This document shows positions 1-11,934 of a DNA stretch of 64,000 nucleotides, in pieces. A program made the position numbers and the translations under genes. The stretch covers positions 350,380 through 414,379 of the forward strand of contig JXTC01000143.1 of the NCBI GenBank assembly GCA_002914845.1. Direction: 5' to 3'. The stretch comes from Trema orientale (Eukaryota > Streptophyta > Magnoliopsida > Rosales > Cannabaceae). The notes under the pieces are model-generated. The model was given only the letters and a program-made list of their open reading frames with translations, did no database searches and was not told the DNA's origin. Positions within the stretch are counted from its first letter, which is position 1; each line of letters starts with the position of its first letter.

Positions 1-1392
1 TATCTTTTCCAACTTAATTTTGTGTTAAATTGTTTTTCTTCTTGATATTTTTATCTTAATTTGTGTTGTTTTATTAAATTAAACAGGTTGTGAAGTTTAT
101 ACGCAAAAGAAAATTTAAGTGGCATTTTTCTAAGATATTTGGTGTCTATTTATTTTGTTGAATGCCCAATCTCATTCATCCACTTAGCCCATTTAAGGAA
201 GAGAATTGGCCCATTTGAAGAAAAGAATCATATAATTGCATAGAGATTAAATAGATTTATTTGTAAACATATGTATATATGTTTAAGAAAAGGAAACGTA
301 ACTCTTCAAAAAAAAAAAAGATTTAAAATAAAAAAGAAAAAGAAACGTGAAACGCTGATTAATTATCTAGAGTCATAGGAAAAAAAAAAAAAAGTAACCC
401 TTTGTAGTCATGAGGTCAATTACATATATATAGGTAGATAGAAAAATGTGAAAACAAACTTATTTAAAGAAAAAAAAATCAAACAAAACACAAATTTCAA
501 AACTCAAAACAAATTAATTGTAACAATTCAAAAAATGAGAAATTAAACCATTATTAAATCTGGATATTCGTTCCAAATATTGATTGCAAAAGTCAAAAGA
601 AAAAATGAAAAGAATCTTTGCAATTAATGTAAATAGTAACTTGTTGTTAATCTTCTATAGTAGGTAATTTTGAAGTCAAAGTTATTATTTGTATTTAATA
701 CTTGCACTATTATTGATAATTATTTAATGCTAACACAAATTTTTATGATGGTTACTATGGAACTGTAACCATTGAAAACTCGTCCATATATATATATATA
801 TATATATGGAGGACTTCTCAATGGTTACAATTTTTTTGTGACCATGAATGGATACTAAAAAAAGTAGTGATAACATTAAATTTTTTTGATGGTAATAAAT
901 AGCATTAAATTTTTTTGGCCAACCATCAAACTAATCACCACCATAGGATGTTAGATCTAACGACTTAAACCATTGTAACCATCCATGGGTAAATATTATT
1001 GTTATCAAATTGGCCAATGAAAATTTATCATGCATATTTTTTTATTATAAAAAGTAGAGAGAGAAATAACATTAATGATGCACGTCTTTTCATGCACTTC
1101 ATTATAGCCAATAGATCACCATTAGATGATGATCCAACAACTAAAAAAAAATACCTACACATAGGTTAAAAAAAAAATACCTACTATATTGGCAACCTAT
1201 ATGTATATATATTTAACATGCTGCTATAGTAATTTATGAAATATGAGTTTATAGTTTGGTGATTGAGCCAGTGTAGATCAAAAGGAAATGTATTTGAACA
1301 TCTTTAGTTACTTATATTCATCCATATATACATAGCGTCGCTCCAAGACATTATTCATGTAATCAAATAATTAATTAAGTAATTAATAATAC
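1..1392. other. AT-rich intergenic sequence
   Basis: No coding segment was recognised here. It holds poly-A runs, short TA repeats and one hairpin (listed separately). In genomic terms it is the intron or flank downstream of mutase copy C, whose remaining exons would lie to the left of the window. Confidence 0.6.
765..828. repeat. TA-centred hairpin with 27-bp arms
   Basis: The left arm starts GTAACCATTGA and the right arm is its near-complement ending TCAATGGTTAC, with a (TA)n centre. I count about five mismatches over 27 bp. The right half continues into AT-rich DNA, so this may be two abutting MITE ends rather than one element. No target duplication was found. Confidence 0.55.
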
Positions 1393-1512
1393 CTGCTTCC
1401 AGCCAAAATCGGTAAGTTGTGCATCAAAAAATTGGTGAGATGATAAAGCTTTATTATTGGGATCATTTTTCTTTGCATCTTCGATTGCCACGTTGTGAAA
1501 CCCTTGAGCATT
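1393..1512 (-). pseudogene. Phosphoglycerate-mutase-like copy C, exon-2 remnant
   Basis: Read on the minus strand, 40 codons follow an AG at 1513-1514 and end in a good donor (CAG|GTATTA at 1392). The translation begins NAQGFHNVAI and ends FDAQLTDFGWKQ. This matches the RHAQGIHNV...YFDAHLSPLGWNQ exon of copies A and B, but the leading V-R-H, which holds the catalytic Arg-His of histidine phosphatases, is missing or replaced. There is also a four-residue insertion. A hAT transposase fragment sits immediately upstream in the opposite orientation where exon 1 should be. Later exons would be off the left edge. This is a third, non-catalytic member of the local tandem array. Confidence 0.8.
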
Positions 1513-1539
1513 CTAATTTAATTAGCCACATTTCTACAT

Positions 1540-1869
1540 ATTTTGAGATAGATTATACTTCTGAATATACAAATGCTCGTGACAAATTTTTTGAAGTGTA
1601 CGGTATATATCAGGCTAAGTTTGGCGGTCATTAACAACAACACACTCCTCCACAAGAAACTGAAAAACAATCAAAAAATAAGTCTTTTTGGAGTATGATA
1701 GGTTTTCGTCCTCAAGGGCGTGGTCGTGGCTCATCATCAACATCAACAAGTTCAAGTTAACTACTACTACCAATAAATTCACAGCAATCCTCTGATCTTA
1801 CTCAATATATTGAGTTAGACTCTGACATCGACCCCGATGATGAGAACGTCAAAGTTTTGGACTGGTAAA
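1540..1869 (+). pseudogene. hAT transposase C-terminal fragment
   Basis: One frame, interrupted by TAA at 1632-1634 and again near 1760, reads STYFEIDYTSEYTNARDKFF, then an Arg/Gly/Ser-rich stretch, then an acidic tail ending NVKVLDW. Plant Ac-like hAT transposases have a YF...Y....A.......LY..Y segment (RNase H-like domain, DUF4413 region) and a variable linker before the dimerisation segment, which usually opens VLDWWK. The fragment stops just at that point. No terminal inverted repeats or 8-bp duplication were found, so this is an internal relic. The assignment is motif-based. Confidence 0.55.
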
Positions 1870-2990
1870 TTAATGTAACTATAGCTATATTATTGGTCAC
1901 CAAAAAAAAAAAAAAAAACTATAGCTATATAGTAAGTTCTCGCAAAGTTTGAAAATTAATTTGAAAAACCAAATGATTCATAAAATCTATAACTTAGAAA
2001 GAGTGAATCGACCAAACCATAAAAGAAGATTTAGAAGAGAGTGGTACCAGACAAAAACAGAGAAATGTTTAGCCAACCAGGTTGGAAAAGGAAGAGGCAG
2101 TTTGAACTTTGAAAGGGGACTTGGGAACCTCTATATATCGATATTAAATATATATATATATATATTTTCTTTTCTTCTCTCTTCATTCTTTTGGCTAGAA
2201 TATTAGTATTAGTAATATTATAAGGACCAAGGAGCAGTTATGGTGTTTCTTCGAAACTTAATGCGCCGCCCGCCATCTCATTCACTCCTATGTTAATTTA
2301 TTTTTTTTATTTTTATTTTTAATTTTTTAGGGTTCGGAGGGAAAATTGTGAAACAAGATCATATTTCAAAGTGGGTCAAAAGTTGTTATCGCTAATTTTA
2401 TGTCTCTGTTGTAAAAACTCTATTGATCATGTATTGAATCTTGTAAATGTGGAGTCTTTCTTTAGTCTATAGACTAAAAACATAACAAATAGGTCACTCA
2501 TATTAAAACAGTATGGGGTTGACCAAATGTCATCTTAATTACTTGAAATATAGAAGGAAAAAAAGAATTCAGAACTAATTAAAGTTTATGATTATGTGAA
2601 ATTACAATTAATAAGAAGAAAATCTTAAACATGAGAACAAATGATTCTGATTAAGCCGTAAATAAAAGCTAAAAGCTAGCATTTTTAACTTGGTGTGATT
2701 TGATTATGTGCAAATCGTTTTTGAAAATTTTTTACCAAAATTTTTTGGGCATAAGATTATTAACTTGCATAAAATAAGTTTACAAAACACTGTGTAAGTA
2801 AAATTGTTTCATAATCAAGAATTAAGACCGTAAAAAGCTAAATGCCATTCTAGATACAATCACCAAACAGTTGAAGAATTTGACTATATTACAAATTACA
2901 ATATCTTCAAATTGCAAATCAAACAGAGACATAAGAAAAATTCAAGTACGCCTTAACCATTAATAATTAGGTGCACCATTGTTTGGATGC
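1870..2990. other. AT-rich spacer downstream of mutase copy A
   Basis: No gene was recognised. It contains a short TA repeat near 2147-2166 and A/T homopolymers. It is the 3' flank of copy A. Confidence 0.5.
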
Positions 2991-5900
2991 TTAGATCAGG
3001 TCGGCGACATCACTCGGGAGATCAAGGCCACGAGGAATTTTTCCAGGGTAATTAGTAGTTGATGAGGAATAGTCGAACCCTATTAAATTACTGCAGACAG
3101 AGAAAATGGGAAAATTCTAATAAATATAATTACTCGATCAAAGAGCTAATTAAAATTAATAACTAACTATTTCAAGACTTTGCAGACAACATGCTCTCAC
3201 CTTTTATTAGCTATAACCACTGAACGAATCTCACAATTGGCAAACCTACAACCATAGAATGCAAATTTTCGTCTGAGTGTCAAGAACAAAGATATAATAA
3301 GAAACTTTTAGAATACGTTATGTTCAATTGTATAACCGGATTAATTAATGTGCTTGATAAATGATTATAATATAATCACAAAATATACGAGGTTATGAAT
3401 TCAATCACAAGATTTGATTTCTTTATACTCAGTCAAGTGAAAACAATACGAGAATATTTATATATACCAAAGAGATATATATGGGGCATCAAAATATGAT
3501 TAATCTCCAACAAAAAATGCTACCCAGTGAAAGAAATGACTAATTAAAAGGAAACAAAGTTGAGCTTTCTTTTTTACAATTTTGTCCTAATAAAATGACA
3601 AAACACAATAGAAGTGAAATTTGGCACACAATTTTTGCCCTTTTAAATTAAAGATAAACCTACCATTTAATGAAATGAAATAATATGTGCATACATACCA
3701 AGATTGAAAAAATGAGAACAAATTGGTACTCACTCACTGCATATATCGGTCTTCATGGATGGATGCCAATCAGCAGAGAACACACTCAAGGTATGAGACA
3801 AGAATCTATTGTGGGTAACTATTGCAATCTCCTTCTCTTTACGTGTCCACAGCCTGGACCAATTGAAATATAGGTGGGTAAACCAAATCCCTACTTTTTA
3901 TTATCGCATCTTTATTACTGGTTTTGCTACAAATGCAATTAGCTACAAATTAACAAACTCTTTTATTTATTTAGGGCTAATTAACAGGGTTAAGCACTTA
4001 TTTTGACAATCAAAGTCCAATTTATATCATGAATAATACTACGAATATTAACTATAATTCTAATTTTTCTTTTTATCAATTGATTGATGTAGTAGTTGAT
4101 TTATTATTTTGTGGTTGGAATTAAGAAGATAACGACAGCTTAGAGTAGATGATCACTTTTTAACTATGCAAAAAGTGTCTTATTTGTTATACGTATGCAT
4201 GTCACGTGGTTAACTATGTCAGTATTATGCGGAAAGGAAAAGAAAAAATCTCCATCCGGAAAAAAAATATTATGTTTTTTAATTTGTGCAAAATTATATT
4301 TTCACATTTTAAATATCAGCAAATTTATATATTTTATATATAAATTGACGAATAAATTTTCACTAAACATGAAATCTGAATTAAAGATATTTTATTTTAG
4401 CATTCTAACACAAAAACTTAATTAAATTAATTTAAGACAGTTCACATAAATTACGCAATTTGTATACGGAAAATACAAATTTATAAAAATTTAAAATGTA
4501 GAAGTGCTATTTTGTACAAACTAAAAAATAATATTAAAATTACAAAAAAATTTATACTTTAGAATACTTTTTTGCATTTATCCCAGTCCCTATAACAAAA
4601 AAAAGCAAATTAATTACTTACATTTTCTTTTTCTTCCTTGCCTAAGGAGCCACAAATCACAATAATGTTGGAACGACTTGCAGTAGGAGAAATAAATTTA
4701 TTCTTCGAGCAGGTGCACGTACATTGATGAGCTCATAGGCCTTTTCTTTTTATTTATTTATTTTTTTCACTTCTTGTTATCGTTAACCTTTTTTCTTTCC
4801 TAAAAGTTTTTAGGATAAATTATTAGAAAATATCAACTTTTTACATTTCATGTAGTAATTTTTTCCCCTAAAAATAAATTACCGAAGGAATCAGTTTTTC
4901 ACATTAGGCATGATTCTTTTCAGGGGCCCTTCTTTTCAAACTAAGTATGTTACTTTTTATATTAGGTAAAATCAGATTACATTTTTAACCATATGATGAA
5001 CTCATCTAGCTACAAAAACCTTACCCAAAAAAAAAAAGACAGCTACCATAGATAAATTGTCAAAATCTGTCATTTTAGAAGCCCAAAATTCTATTGAGGG
5101 TATCAAAGAATAATAAATAAATAGGATTAGAATGTTTTTTTTTTCCTCCAAAAAGAAAAAAGTGATGATTAATAATGAGATCTAGATACAAAACCAAACG
5201 AAAAAGCTTACCAATTCAAAAACTTTAGGCCCCTAGCAGCGAGTTCCTCGAATGTCTCTCTAACATCAGGCTTCCATAATATATCTTCATCGCTTTCTAT
5301 CTACAAAATTTAAACAAATAATCAAAATCTAGCTAGATTTTTTTTTTTACCACCAACCAAATAATTGAAAAAAGAAAACAAATTAAACTGTTACAATCCT
5401 TAGTTACCGGTGAAAAATCGATGGCTGGAAAGAGAGATTTGTATTCACTGACACTTCTTCTCTTGTCGCACGGATGAACACCATTCGTAAATTAAAAAGA
5501 TCAATTCACACAAATAAAGTACTGATATTTATTTTTATTTTTATTTGTAATGAAGTTTTAAATTCGAATTTCTCCTCTTTAGTCAAGAAGTGAAAGATTT
5601 TTTTTTTTTTTTTTTAAGTAAAAGATTGTGACTTACCAAACGTTCTCGGCAAAGTTCCACAGCTATAAATGGTGGGCAATTGAGACTTGTGATTGCTGGA
5701 CGGTGACTCTTGCCAGCATTTTCCACCATGAAGAAGAAGTGATGACTAAGTCAATTCTCTTGGAAAGCCCACTTGCTTGCACGTGCTTCCGCAGACTATC
5801 AACCTATTTTGAAACGTATAAGAGTACTAAATTGTTCCCTCTTCCTTGGATAAATAAACGAATCCCATTGAAACTTTCATAAGTATACAGGAAGTGGGGA

Positions 5901-7493
5901 AAAAGAAAAAAAAAAATAAAATGAACCAGCACAGTATAAAACTCTATGTAAATTTAAAAATGCATATATATAACATGCTCAAATAATGATTTTCTGAAAG
6001 GTGTTGAGTTATCTATATATATAATTCATGGCAGAAATATGAAATATCATTTCCAACTAGAACATAGGAAATAAGAATATGCGTATATAAATTGATACTA
6101 GAAACCCATCATATAATAGATAAGTTAACCCCAAAACCACGTCGGCCGGTCGTGATGTTATTTGTGGATTCATTGATTACACGAAGAAATTGCCAACTGG
6201 GACTAGTTGAATTTTACTGGAGTACACTAGAACAAAAACTAGAAATAACAAGGGTACTAGTTTTTCAATAGTTCACGATTTTTGAACTAGCTGAAGTTAA
6301 AATGAAAATCAACCACGGTTGGTTGGTTGTGAGTAACTGTGGTAGTCGATCATAATAAATCATAAATCAGAGAGGAGTTAAAGTGTATCTAAATCCCTAT
6401 AGATTGAAAAGTTAAAATTACAAGCCTGGGTTTGGACTCTCGACTCTGAAGAAATGTTCCCCTTCTTCTCCATGGTAGAGAGAGAAAACAGAGCAGATAT
6501 TAGCAAAGAAGAGAGAGAATAGGGAGAAAGGTCTCTGAGCTGCGTGGAGATGGTGTCGACCTACTCCACCCGATTCTACACCATGGATGCCGGCCTCGCT
6601 TCCTCTAGAGGCTATCAAATTCATCTGTAAGGACTTTTGGCTCTTCATGAAGTAGACAACTTGCTGACCAATCATAGGGTAATTTCTTAGAATCAACAAG
6701 TGAATTCTAAGTTTAAGATGTCTTTTTTTGCTTAAATTTGAGAGAACAACACTTGCCTGTTATATTTTTTTAAGGGTACATTTGTGTTGCAAGATAGTTG
6801 ATTTTGTTGGCTTTCCCCTCTGAAAATTGAGTAGTATCTCAGGATAATACTCAGGCTGTGGCTAAGAACAAGGCCTCACAAACTACAATTATGCATATTT
6901 ACATAGTACTTAGTATTTACTTTGATTTCTTTGTTGTTTTAGGTGTCTTCAGTAAATATTTTTTTATTTTTTGTTAATTTTTTTAAGAGCTAGCTGTTGG
7001 ACTTGAGGACCTATGTGTCCATTACATTGATGACGGTATGATTGACAGACGTATTTGCTTCTCAGTTTAGACTTTAGAATATTCTTAAGTTGGTTTGAAT
7101 AAGCAGAGTTCCTTATCTTATTTTCATAATTGCAACAGCTATTAAATTTCTGAGGAATGAACCTTTACTTTGACCAAGTCTTCTTGTATTAGTTTCTTTT
7201 ATTGCTACTCAGAGTTTTAGTTTTTCTTTATCTTTCTGTTCTCTTGTATGTATATTCCCCATTTAGCCCAAAATAAATTTACACATATATTGCCACACCA
7301 GTTCATTAAATTGCTCTACATTTTGAGAGTTTAGATAGTTTTGTGGTTTTTGATTTGTTGAAACTGTGTTGTAAGCTGATTGTATTTTTTCCAAGTAAAA
7401 TCCTTGATTAAAATATGTAATGTGGTATTTTGAAATATTTATCAACTCAAGTTATACAATTGAGTGTTTAATTTTTGGGTAACTTGGCAGGAG

Positions 7494-7612
7494 GACCATT
7501 GCTGCAGCCAATGATTTTTGACCTGACTACGAAAACTTTGGTTTTCTTAAAGACTCAATTTCCCAATCTTCCTGTGATTGCTCTGACTCCTATGTCTTTT
7601 TTCTAGTAAAAG
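7494..7612 (+). pseudogene. RecQ helicase fragment (motif II region), captured
   Basis: After an acceptor-like TTGGCAG, the segment reads E-D-H-C-C-S-Q in one frame and FLKTQFPNLPVIALT in another. Plant RecQ2-type helicases have the DEAHCCSQWGHDFRPDY box followed by a LKTQFP.VP..ALTATAT segment, so both halves of the DEAH/motif III region are present. They are offset by small indels and an in-frame TGA. It ends with TAG in a SFF-stop context. It is a decayed exon carried inside the CACTA element and cannot encode a helicase. Confidence 0.7.
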
Positions 7613-8497
7613 GAGCTAAGATGAAGCATCTGATCAATTATTTATGTCCATCCAACTGTCATTTATTATATATTTTTTTTCCAATATAACGTTATTAGAA
7701 ATCACCTGGTTTAGAGTAGCCAAGCTGAGGGAATTGGCTAAATATTTGAGGCCTGAAAGCATGAGGTGTTGTACTGTGTTTTGGGCGATGGCGTATAAGA
7801 TAGCTTGGAAATTTGGAAAAAGAAGAAAGAGGAGTGGGACGACAAGCAGTGCATATTTCAAGGTAAATATGTAAGTCATTAAAGCTCTATTTTATGTTGA
7901 TTTTGATTCTGAATTAATTATGTATCAAGCAAGTTAGGATAATTACAATAGACTGTAAAGGGAAAGCATTTTTATACTTGTTTCTCTCTCTTGTAGGCAA
8001 AGCCAACTATTTATACATTGCAAAGAAGGTCAAGTACTTTTGACTAGATATTGCTTTTAGAGTACTTTTTTTATTAACAAAAGTTCGTGAAATATCTTAA
8101 TATTTTTGAGCTGATAATATGCTTTCTGTTGCTTTCATTTTCAGTGGAAACATGAACCGAGGCATTATGCTCTGAGTGTTCAAACAATTCCGGTTGGAAG
8201 AAAGCTAGGTAAGATCCTTTCCCCTTGTGTATTTGTCCCGTTTAGAATTGAGAAGTTAATGAAAATGAGGTTTGCATATGTTTATCACAAGACTAATGAG
8301 TTTGTATCTGTATGTTACAAATTATTCTAATATGGAGAAGTCAAGCTCCTTGTTAATAGTGAAGTTTTATATACTAATTGATACTTTTATTCAATTACAG
8401 ATCACTATTGCAGACTTTGCAGTTGTAACTTCTCTTTCTTGTAATATTGTTATCTTTAAATTGAGGACCTCTTGTCCTTTATTTGTGCATGTCTTCC

Positions 8498-9400
8498 CTA
8501 CTTATACAGAGTGTAACAGAAGTTGCGTTTCTGAAGCTCTTGTTGCTCTTCATTATGTTGACATGTCAATTCTTCTGCGACCCACTGTAGACACAAGGAT
8601 TGAACTTGCTTATGCCCTTGCACAATAATGGTTGGTATTTCTATCACTCCTGAGACACCAAATGACGGTAAGCTGGTTTGATCATGGTTTGTACTAACTT
8701 TTGAGTATTCAAGATCTAGTGCTGCTGACTTGTTCCACTAAATTACTCCAGAGAATAGATTCAATATGCTGGTTAATTCTTATTTTCAAGATGGCTTCTG
8801 GATGGTCTTGTGGGTTTTATGATTGATTTGTTTATCGGGAAGTACTTGTGAAATAATGAGGCAAAGTACAGGAGATACAAGGTATTAGAACATGTACAAG
8901 TGCATATGACATACAATTTTTATCATACATGGGGATTAATCGTATTGGTCTTCTTTTTCCTATACCTTGATGAGATATCCCACAGTTTTGTTGCCTAGAA
9001 GTAATATCTCTGTTTCTGGTTTATTATAGAAGAAACCAAACAAATTATTTATGTTTTGATGCAGTTGCTTAATAGCTTAGTTCCACCTCTATGTATTTCT
9101 GATAGCCATTCTTTATCAACTGAATTCCTCACTTCAATACTACCTTCATAGTATTTTATAGTTTATGTTTGATCATAGTTTGTCATTATAATTTGATCAA
9201 GAAAGCAAAACATATATAGTTGCCTTCTCTACATCTTCAAATTCAATAGCCAAATATTTATGCAGGCAAATTCTGTTGTTTGCAGAGCAGATGATGGTGG
9301 TGCTACATCCTTGATTTCATTTGCTTCTAAGGATTTGTATGGTACTCATTCCATTGGTCTATACAAAAAGGATAAGATCATGAAAGTCTGTGAGTTAGAG
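8498..9400 (+). other. Unrecognised exon-like segments inside the CACTA element
   Basis: Two stretches look protein-coding: about 8510-8628 (reads SEALVALHYVDMSILLRPTV) and about 9265-9397 (reads ANSVVCRADDGGATSLISFA). The second follows an AG acceptor-like site (TTTATGCAG at 9256-9264). A further short one near 7000-7050 reads LAVGLEDLCVHYIDDG. Composition and spacing suggest exons and introns of a captured host gene or genes on the plus strand. I do not recognise the family, and the RecQ fragment need not be from the same donor. Confidence 0.35.
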
Positions 9401-10272
9401 TTGAAGTTTCATTTCTTTTGCTTGGAAGAACAATATTTTTCTTTCGTTTATTTGTGAATGCTTTTCATATTTGATGATTATCTTCTTGTTTGTGTTTTTG
9501 TATTTGAAAGTGGCCATCCTTGAAATGTTGGAAAAGCTAATGGAGCTCGAGTCTGGGACCTTAGTCTTTCTGAAAAGTAAATATCCTTGTGATTCATTTT
9601 TTTTTTTTTTTAAAAAAAAAAAATCTAGTGCTGTCTTAGTATGTTAGGAAGTTCATAGCTTAATGTACAGTAATATGTGGCTGCAATACTTGTTGATATT
9701 TACATTAGTTTTTCTTTATTAGAGAATCAATATTTGCTATCGAGAATGTTGGTGACTGATTAATTTGATAACAGTAAATTTAACAGAAGACTGTTTTGTT
9801 TTGCAGTTTATTGTAAAACATTACTTGCACTCGAGCAGAAATTGATGAGACCCCATCCGAATGGGTTGATTGTGTTACAGGATTTTGGCGGATGTAATTA
9901 AATTGTCATTAGTAGCAGAGTTTTGGATTGTTATGGTTGTATTTCGGAGCAAGAGTAGACACGATTTAAGAATTTTTTTGATGTATTTTTACTGTTGTAA
10001 GTGACCGGCTCTTGCGAGCTAATGACATTTGATGTTTTATAATAATAGAATATTATTTCATCATTAATCTAATTGTAATTTTCAATTGTCTATTATTTAA
10101 CAATGGTTTATTACTTAAAGCGTTGTCTTTTAGTTATTTGGAATGTACTTTTTTTAAAAAAGAAAATACCCATAAATAACAACAGTTTTTAAATTGAAAT
10201 TCAAATATGTTATCTTTTCAAATAAATAACAACGGTTATTAAATATGGTTACTTCACCCTAATTTTTAATAA

Positions 10273-10336
10273 CACTTGATTTAACAACGGTTAGTGAAAA
10301 TTGTCACTTGATTTAACAACGGTTAGTGAAAATTGT
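10273..10336. repeat. Subterminal 32-bp direct repeat of the CACTA element
   Basis: Two perfect copies of a 32-bp unit beginning CACTTGATTTAACAACGG lie back to back about 60 bp inside the right end. Degenerate relatives (AACAACGGTTATT, AACAACAGTTT) lie further in at 10180-10240. Subterminal repeats are the usual transposase-binding region of CACTA elements. Confidence 0.7.
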
Positions 10337-10824
10337 TAAAAGTCAAAGACAACAGATTTTGTCTATTGTCTATGAACAAGATTCTTGTAGTGGTATATGT
10401 GAGTATAGGCGAGGAACGGCTCAGATCTAGTAGATGAAAAAATGGCCCTAACTTGATAATAAAATCTTTTTAAAAAAATTATATGAAGATATTGAAGATT
10501 GAGATATAGATACAAACATGTGTACCTGGTTCCAGCCAAGAGGGCTAAGGTGAGCATCAAAATATTCATAAGAAGATAAAGCGTCGTGGTTCTTTTCGCT
10601 TGCCACATTGTGAATCCCTTGAGCATGCCTTACCTGATGAATTTATATGTTTATATATGTATATATATAATATAAAATATGTTTCATTGTAAGCTAATTA
10701 CACATATGATAATTAAATATAGTGGAGATATAGAGATTAAATTGAGACAAACCAGATGGAGAGTTTTACTACGGTGCAACGGGTAGAGACTCATCTGATC
10801 ATCATGATCATGATGATGATCCAT

Positions 10825-11934
10825 ATACGTTATATGGAAGACCAATTAGGCCTACTAATAGAAAATTTCAGGCGAAGAGATTTTGAGTAGGCTGCCGAAT
10901 AGAGAAGAAAAGGAAGAAGAGGTTTAATTAGGCATTTATGCATAGACGGAGCCATCTTGGATCCAGGGTGGCACATGCCTCTCTCATTTTTATGAAATTT
11001 TCATTTTTACTCTACTATTTATAAATATATTCAATTAGATCCTTCAGTTGGCCCCCTAAATTTTAATAATATAAAATTTATCCATATATTTTATAAAAAA
11101 ATTCAATAATACCTCTCATTTGCCGTATTGAATTTTATGATTTTTGAACTTTACTTCTATTATTATTAAATAGTTAATTTTTTCCATACTTTTATGAGTA
11201 ATTTTTCTTTGGACCTTATTTTAAAATATTATTTAAATCGTATCAATATTGATCATTTATGTTTCAATTATTTTTATATTGTCCTAAATTCTATTACTCA
11301 ATTACAAGTCAATTTGAAGGAAAAAAAAATATAAAGAGCAAAAAAAGGGGAGAAAATATTAAATTTAACATTAGATTTTACCCTTTTTAAATTTTTTTTT
11401 TTTACTCCTCACTGCATTTATGTATATATATGTGTATATATATATATATAATATATGGAGTATGGTCGCCTTTCATATGAGGATGGAATATTACCTTAAA
11501 GAAAGGAAGGGGAAAAAAAAAAAAGAGATGGAACATTAAAGTACCATTACCCGCTTTAATTATAATCTATGATTTCGGCCAACAAGCCTTTTTAAAGTAT
11601 TTGCCACATAGTCATTTGGTGTAAAAATTTGTATTTTTAACCATTATATATTCAGAAGTTCCAAATTTTTATAATTAAATGATTTTGATTAAAGAAAATT
11701 AGGAAAATTATTCTTAATCGTAAATATATCTTTATAGTATATAGTTTATGTAAATGATGCTTAGCAAGTTTAGGATCATGATTTTTTTTTTCCTTTTAAA
11801 CACTAGAATAAAAATTCCACTAAAAAAACTAGAATAAAAAATAGTAATATACTCTCAGGAAAAAAAATAAAATAAAATGAGACTCTAATCATGAAATTAA
11901 GATAATAGTACATGGCAATAAACAATTATATATA
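10825..11934. other. AT-rich spacer upstream of mutase copy A
   Basis: This would contain the promoter of copy A. I see no convincing TATA position that I would commit to. A segment at 10950-11150 (GGATCCAGGGTGGCAC...) resembles a dispersed plant repeat, and a (TA)n tract lies near 11430-11455. No gene was recognised. Confidence 0.4.

Larger units (their letters stand above)
6225..10392. mobile_element. CACTA (En/Spm-type) transposon with captured gene fragments
   Basis: The left end reads CACTAGAACAAAAACTAG and the right end reads ATTCTTGTAGTG, which on the other strand is CACTACAAGAAT. Both ends abut the trinucleotide GTA (6222-6224 and 10393-10395), the 3-bp target duplication expected of CACTA elements. 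The right subterminal region carries repeated AACAACGGTTAGTG motifs, and the left has related ACCACGGTT and CTGTGGT motifs. At 4168 bp with no transposase seen, it is non-autonomous. The interior instead holds plus-strand gene-like segments with intron-like spacing, including a RecQ helicase fragment, so it resembles gene-capturing Pack-CACTA elements. It sits in intron 2 of mutase copy A. Confidence 0.85.
2991..10824 (-). pseudogene. Phosphoglycerate-mutase-like protein, copy A (disrupted)
   Basis: Nine exon segments match the plant phosphoglycerate-mutase-like family (histidine phosphatase superfamily, a cytosolic phosphohydrolase type of uncertain substrate). They are 10824-10753 (MDHHHDHDDQMSLYPLHRSK), 10633-10526 (VRHAQGIHNV, the catalytic RH motif), a fused exon 5803-5637 (VDSLRKHVQASGLSKRIDLV), 5482-5408 (GVHPCDKRRSVSEY), 5300-5212 (DILWKPDVRET), 3853-3734 (EIAIVTHNRFLSHT), 3245-3201 (FANCEIRSVV) and 3090-2991 (YPGKIPRGLDLPSDVAD, then stop). 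Exons 1, 2 and the last three join in frame at good splice sites. Damage: exons 3 and 4 are fused with the intron and 85 coding nt lost (167 nt against 252 in copy B), which breaks the frame. The acceptor before GVHPC reads AT, not AG. The usual THSGF motif is THNRF. A CACTA transposon lies in intron 2. A truncated transcript is possible; a working enzyme is unlikely. Confidence 0.88.

Noticed and set aside
7634..7879. Overlapping 76- and 81-codon frames on both strands inside the CACTA element
   Set aside because: Open on both strands at once with no recognisable motif; the minus version is hydrophobic translation of AT-rich DNA.
2991..10824. Copy A as an intact gene
   Set aside because: The 85-nt loss breaks the frame, one acceptor lacks AG and the THSGF motif is altered.
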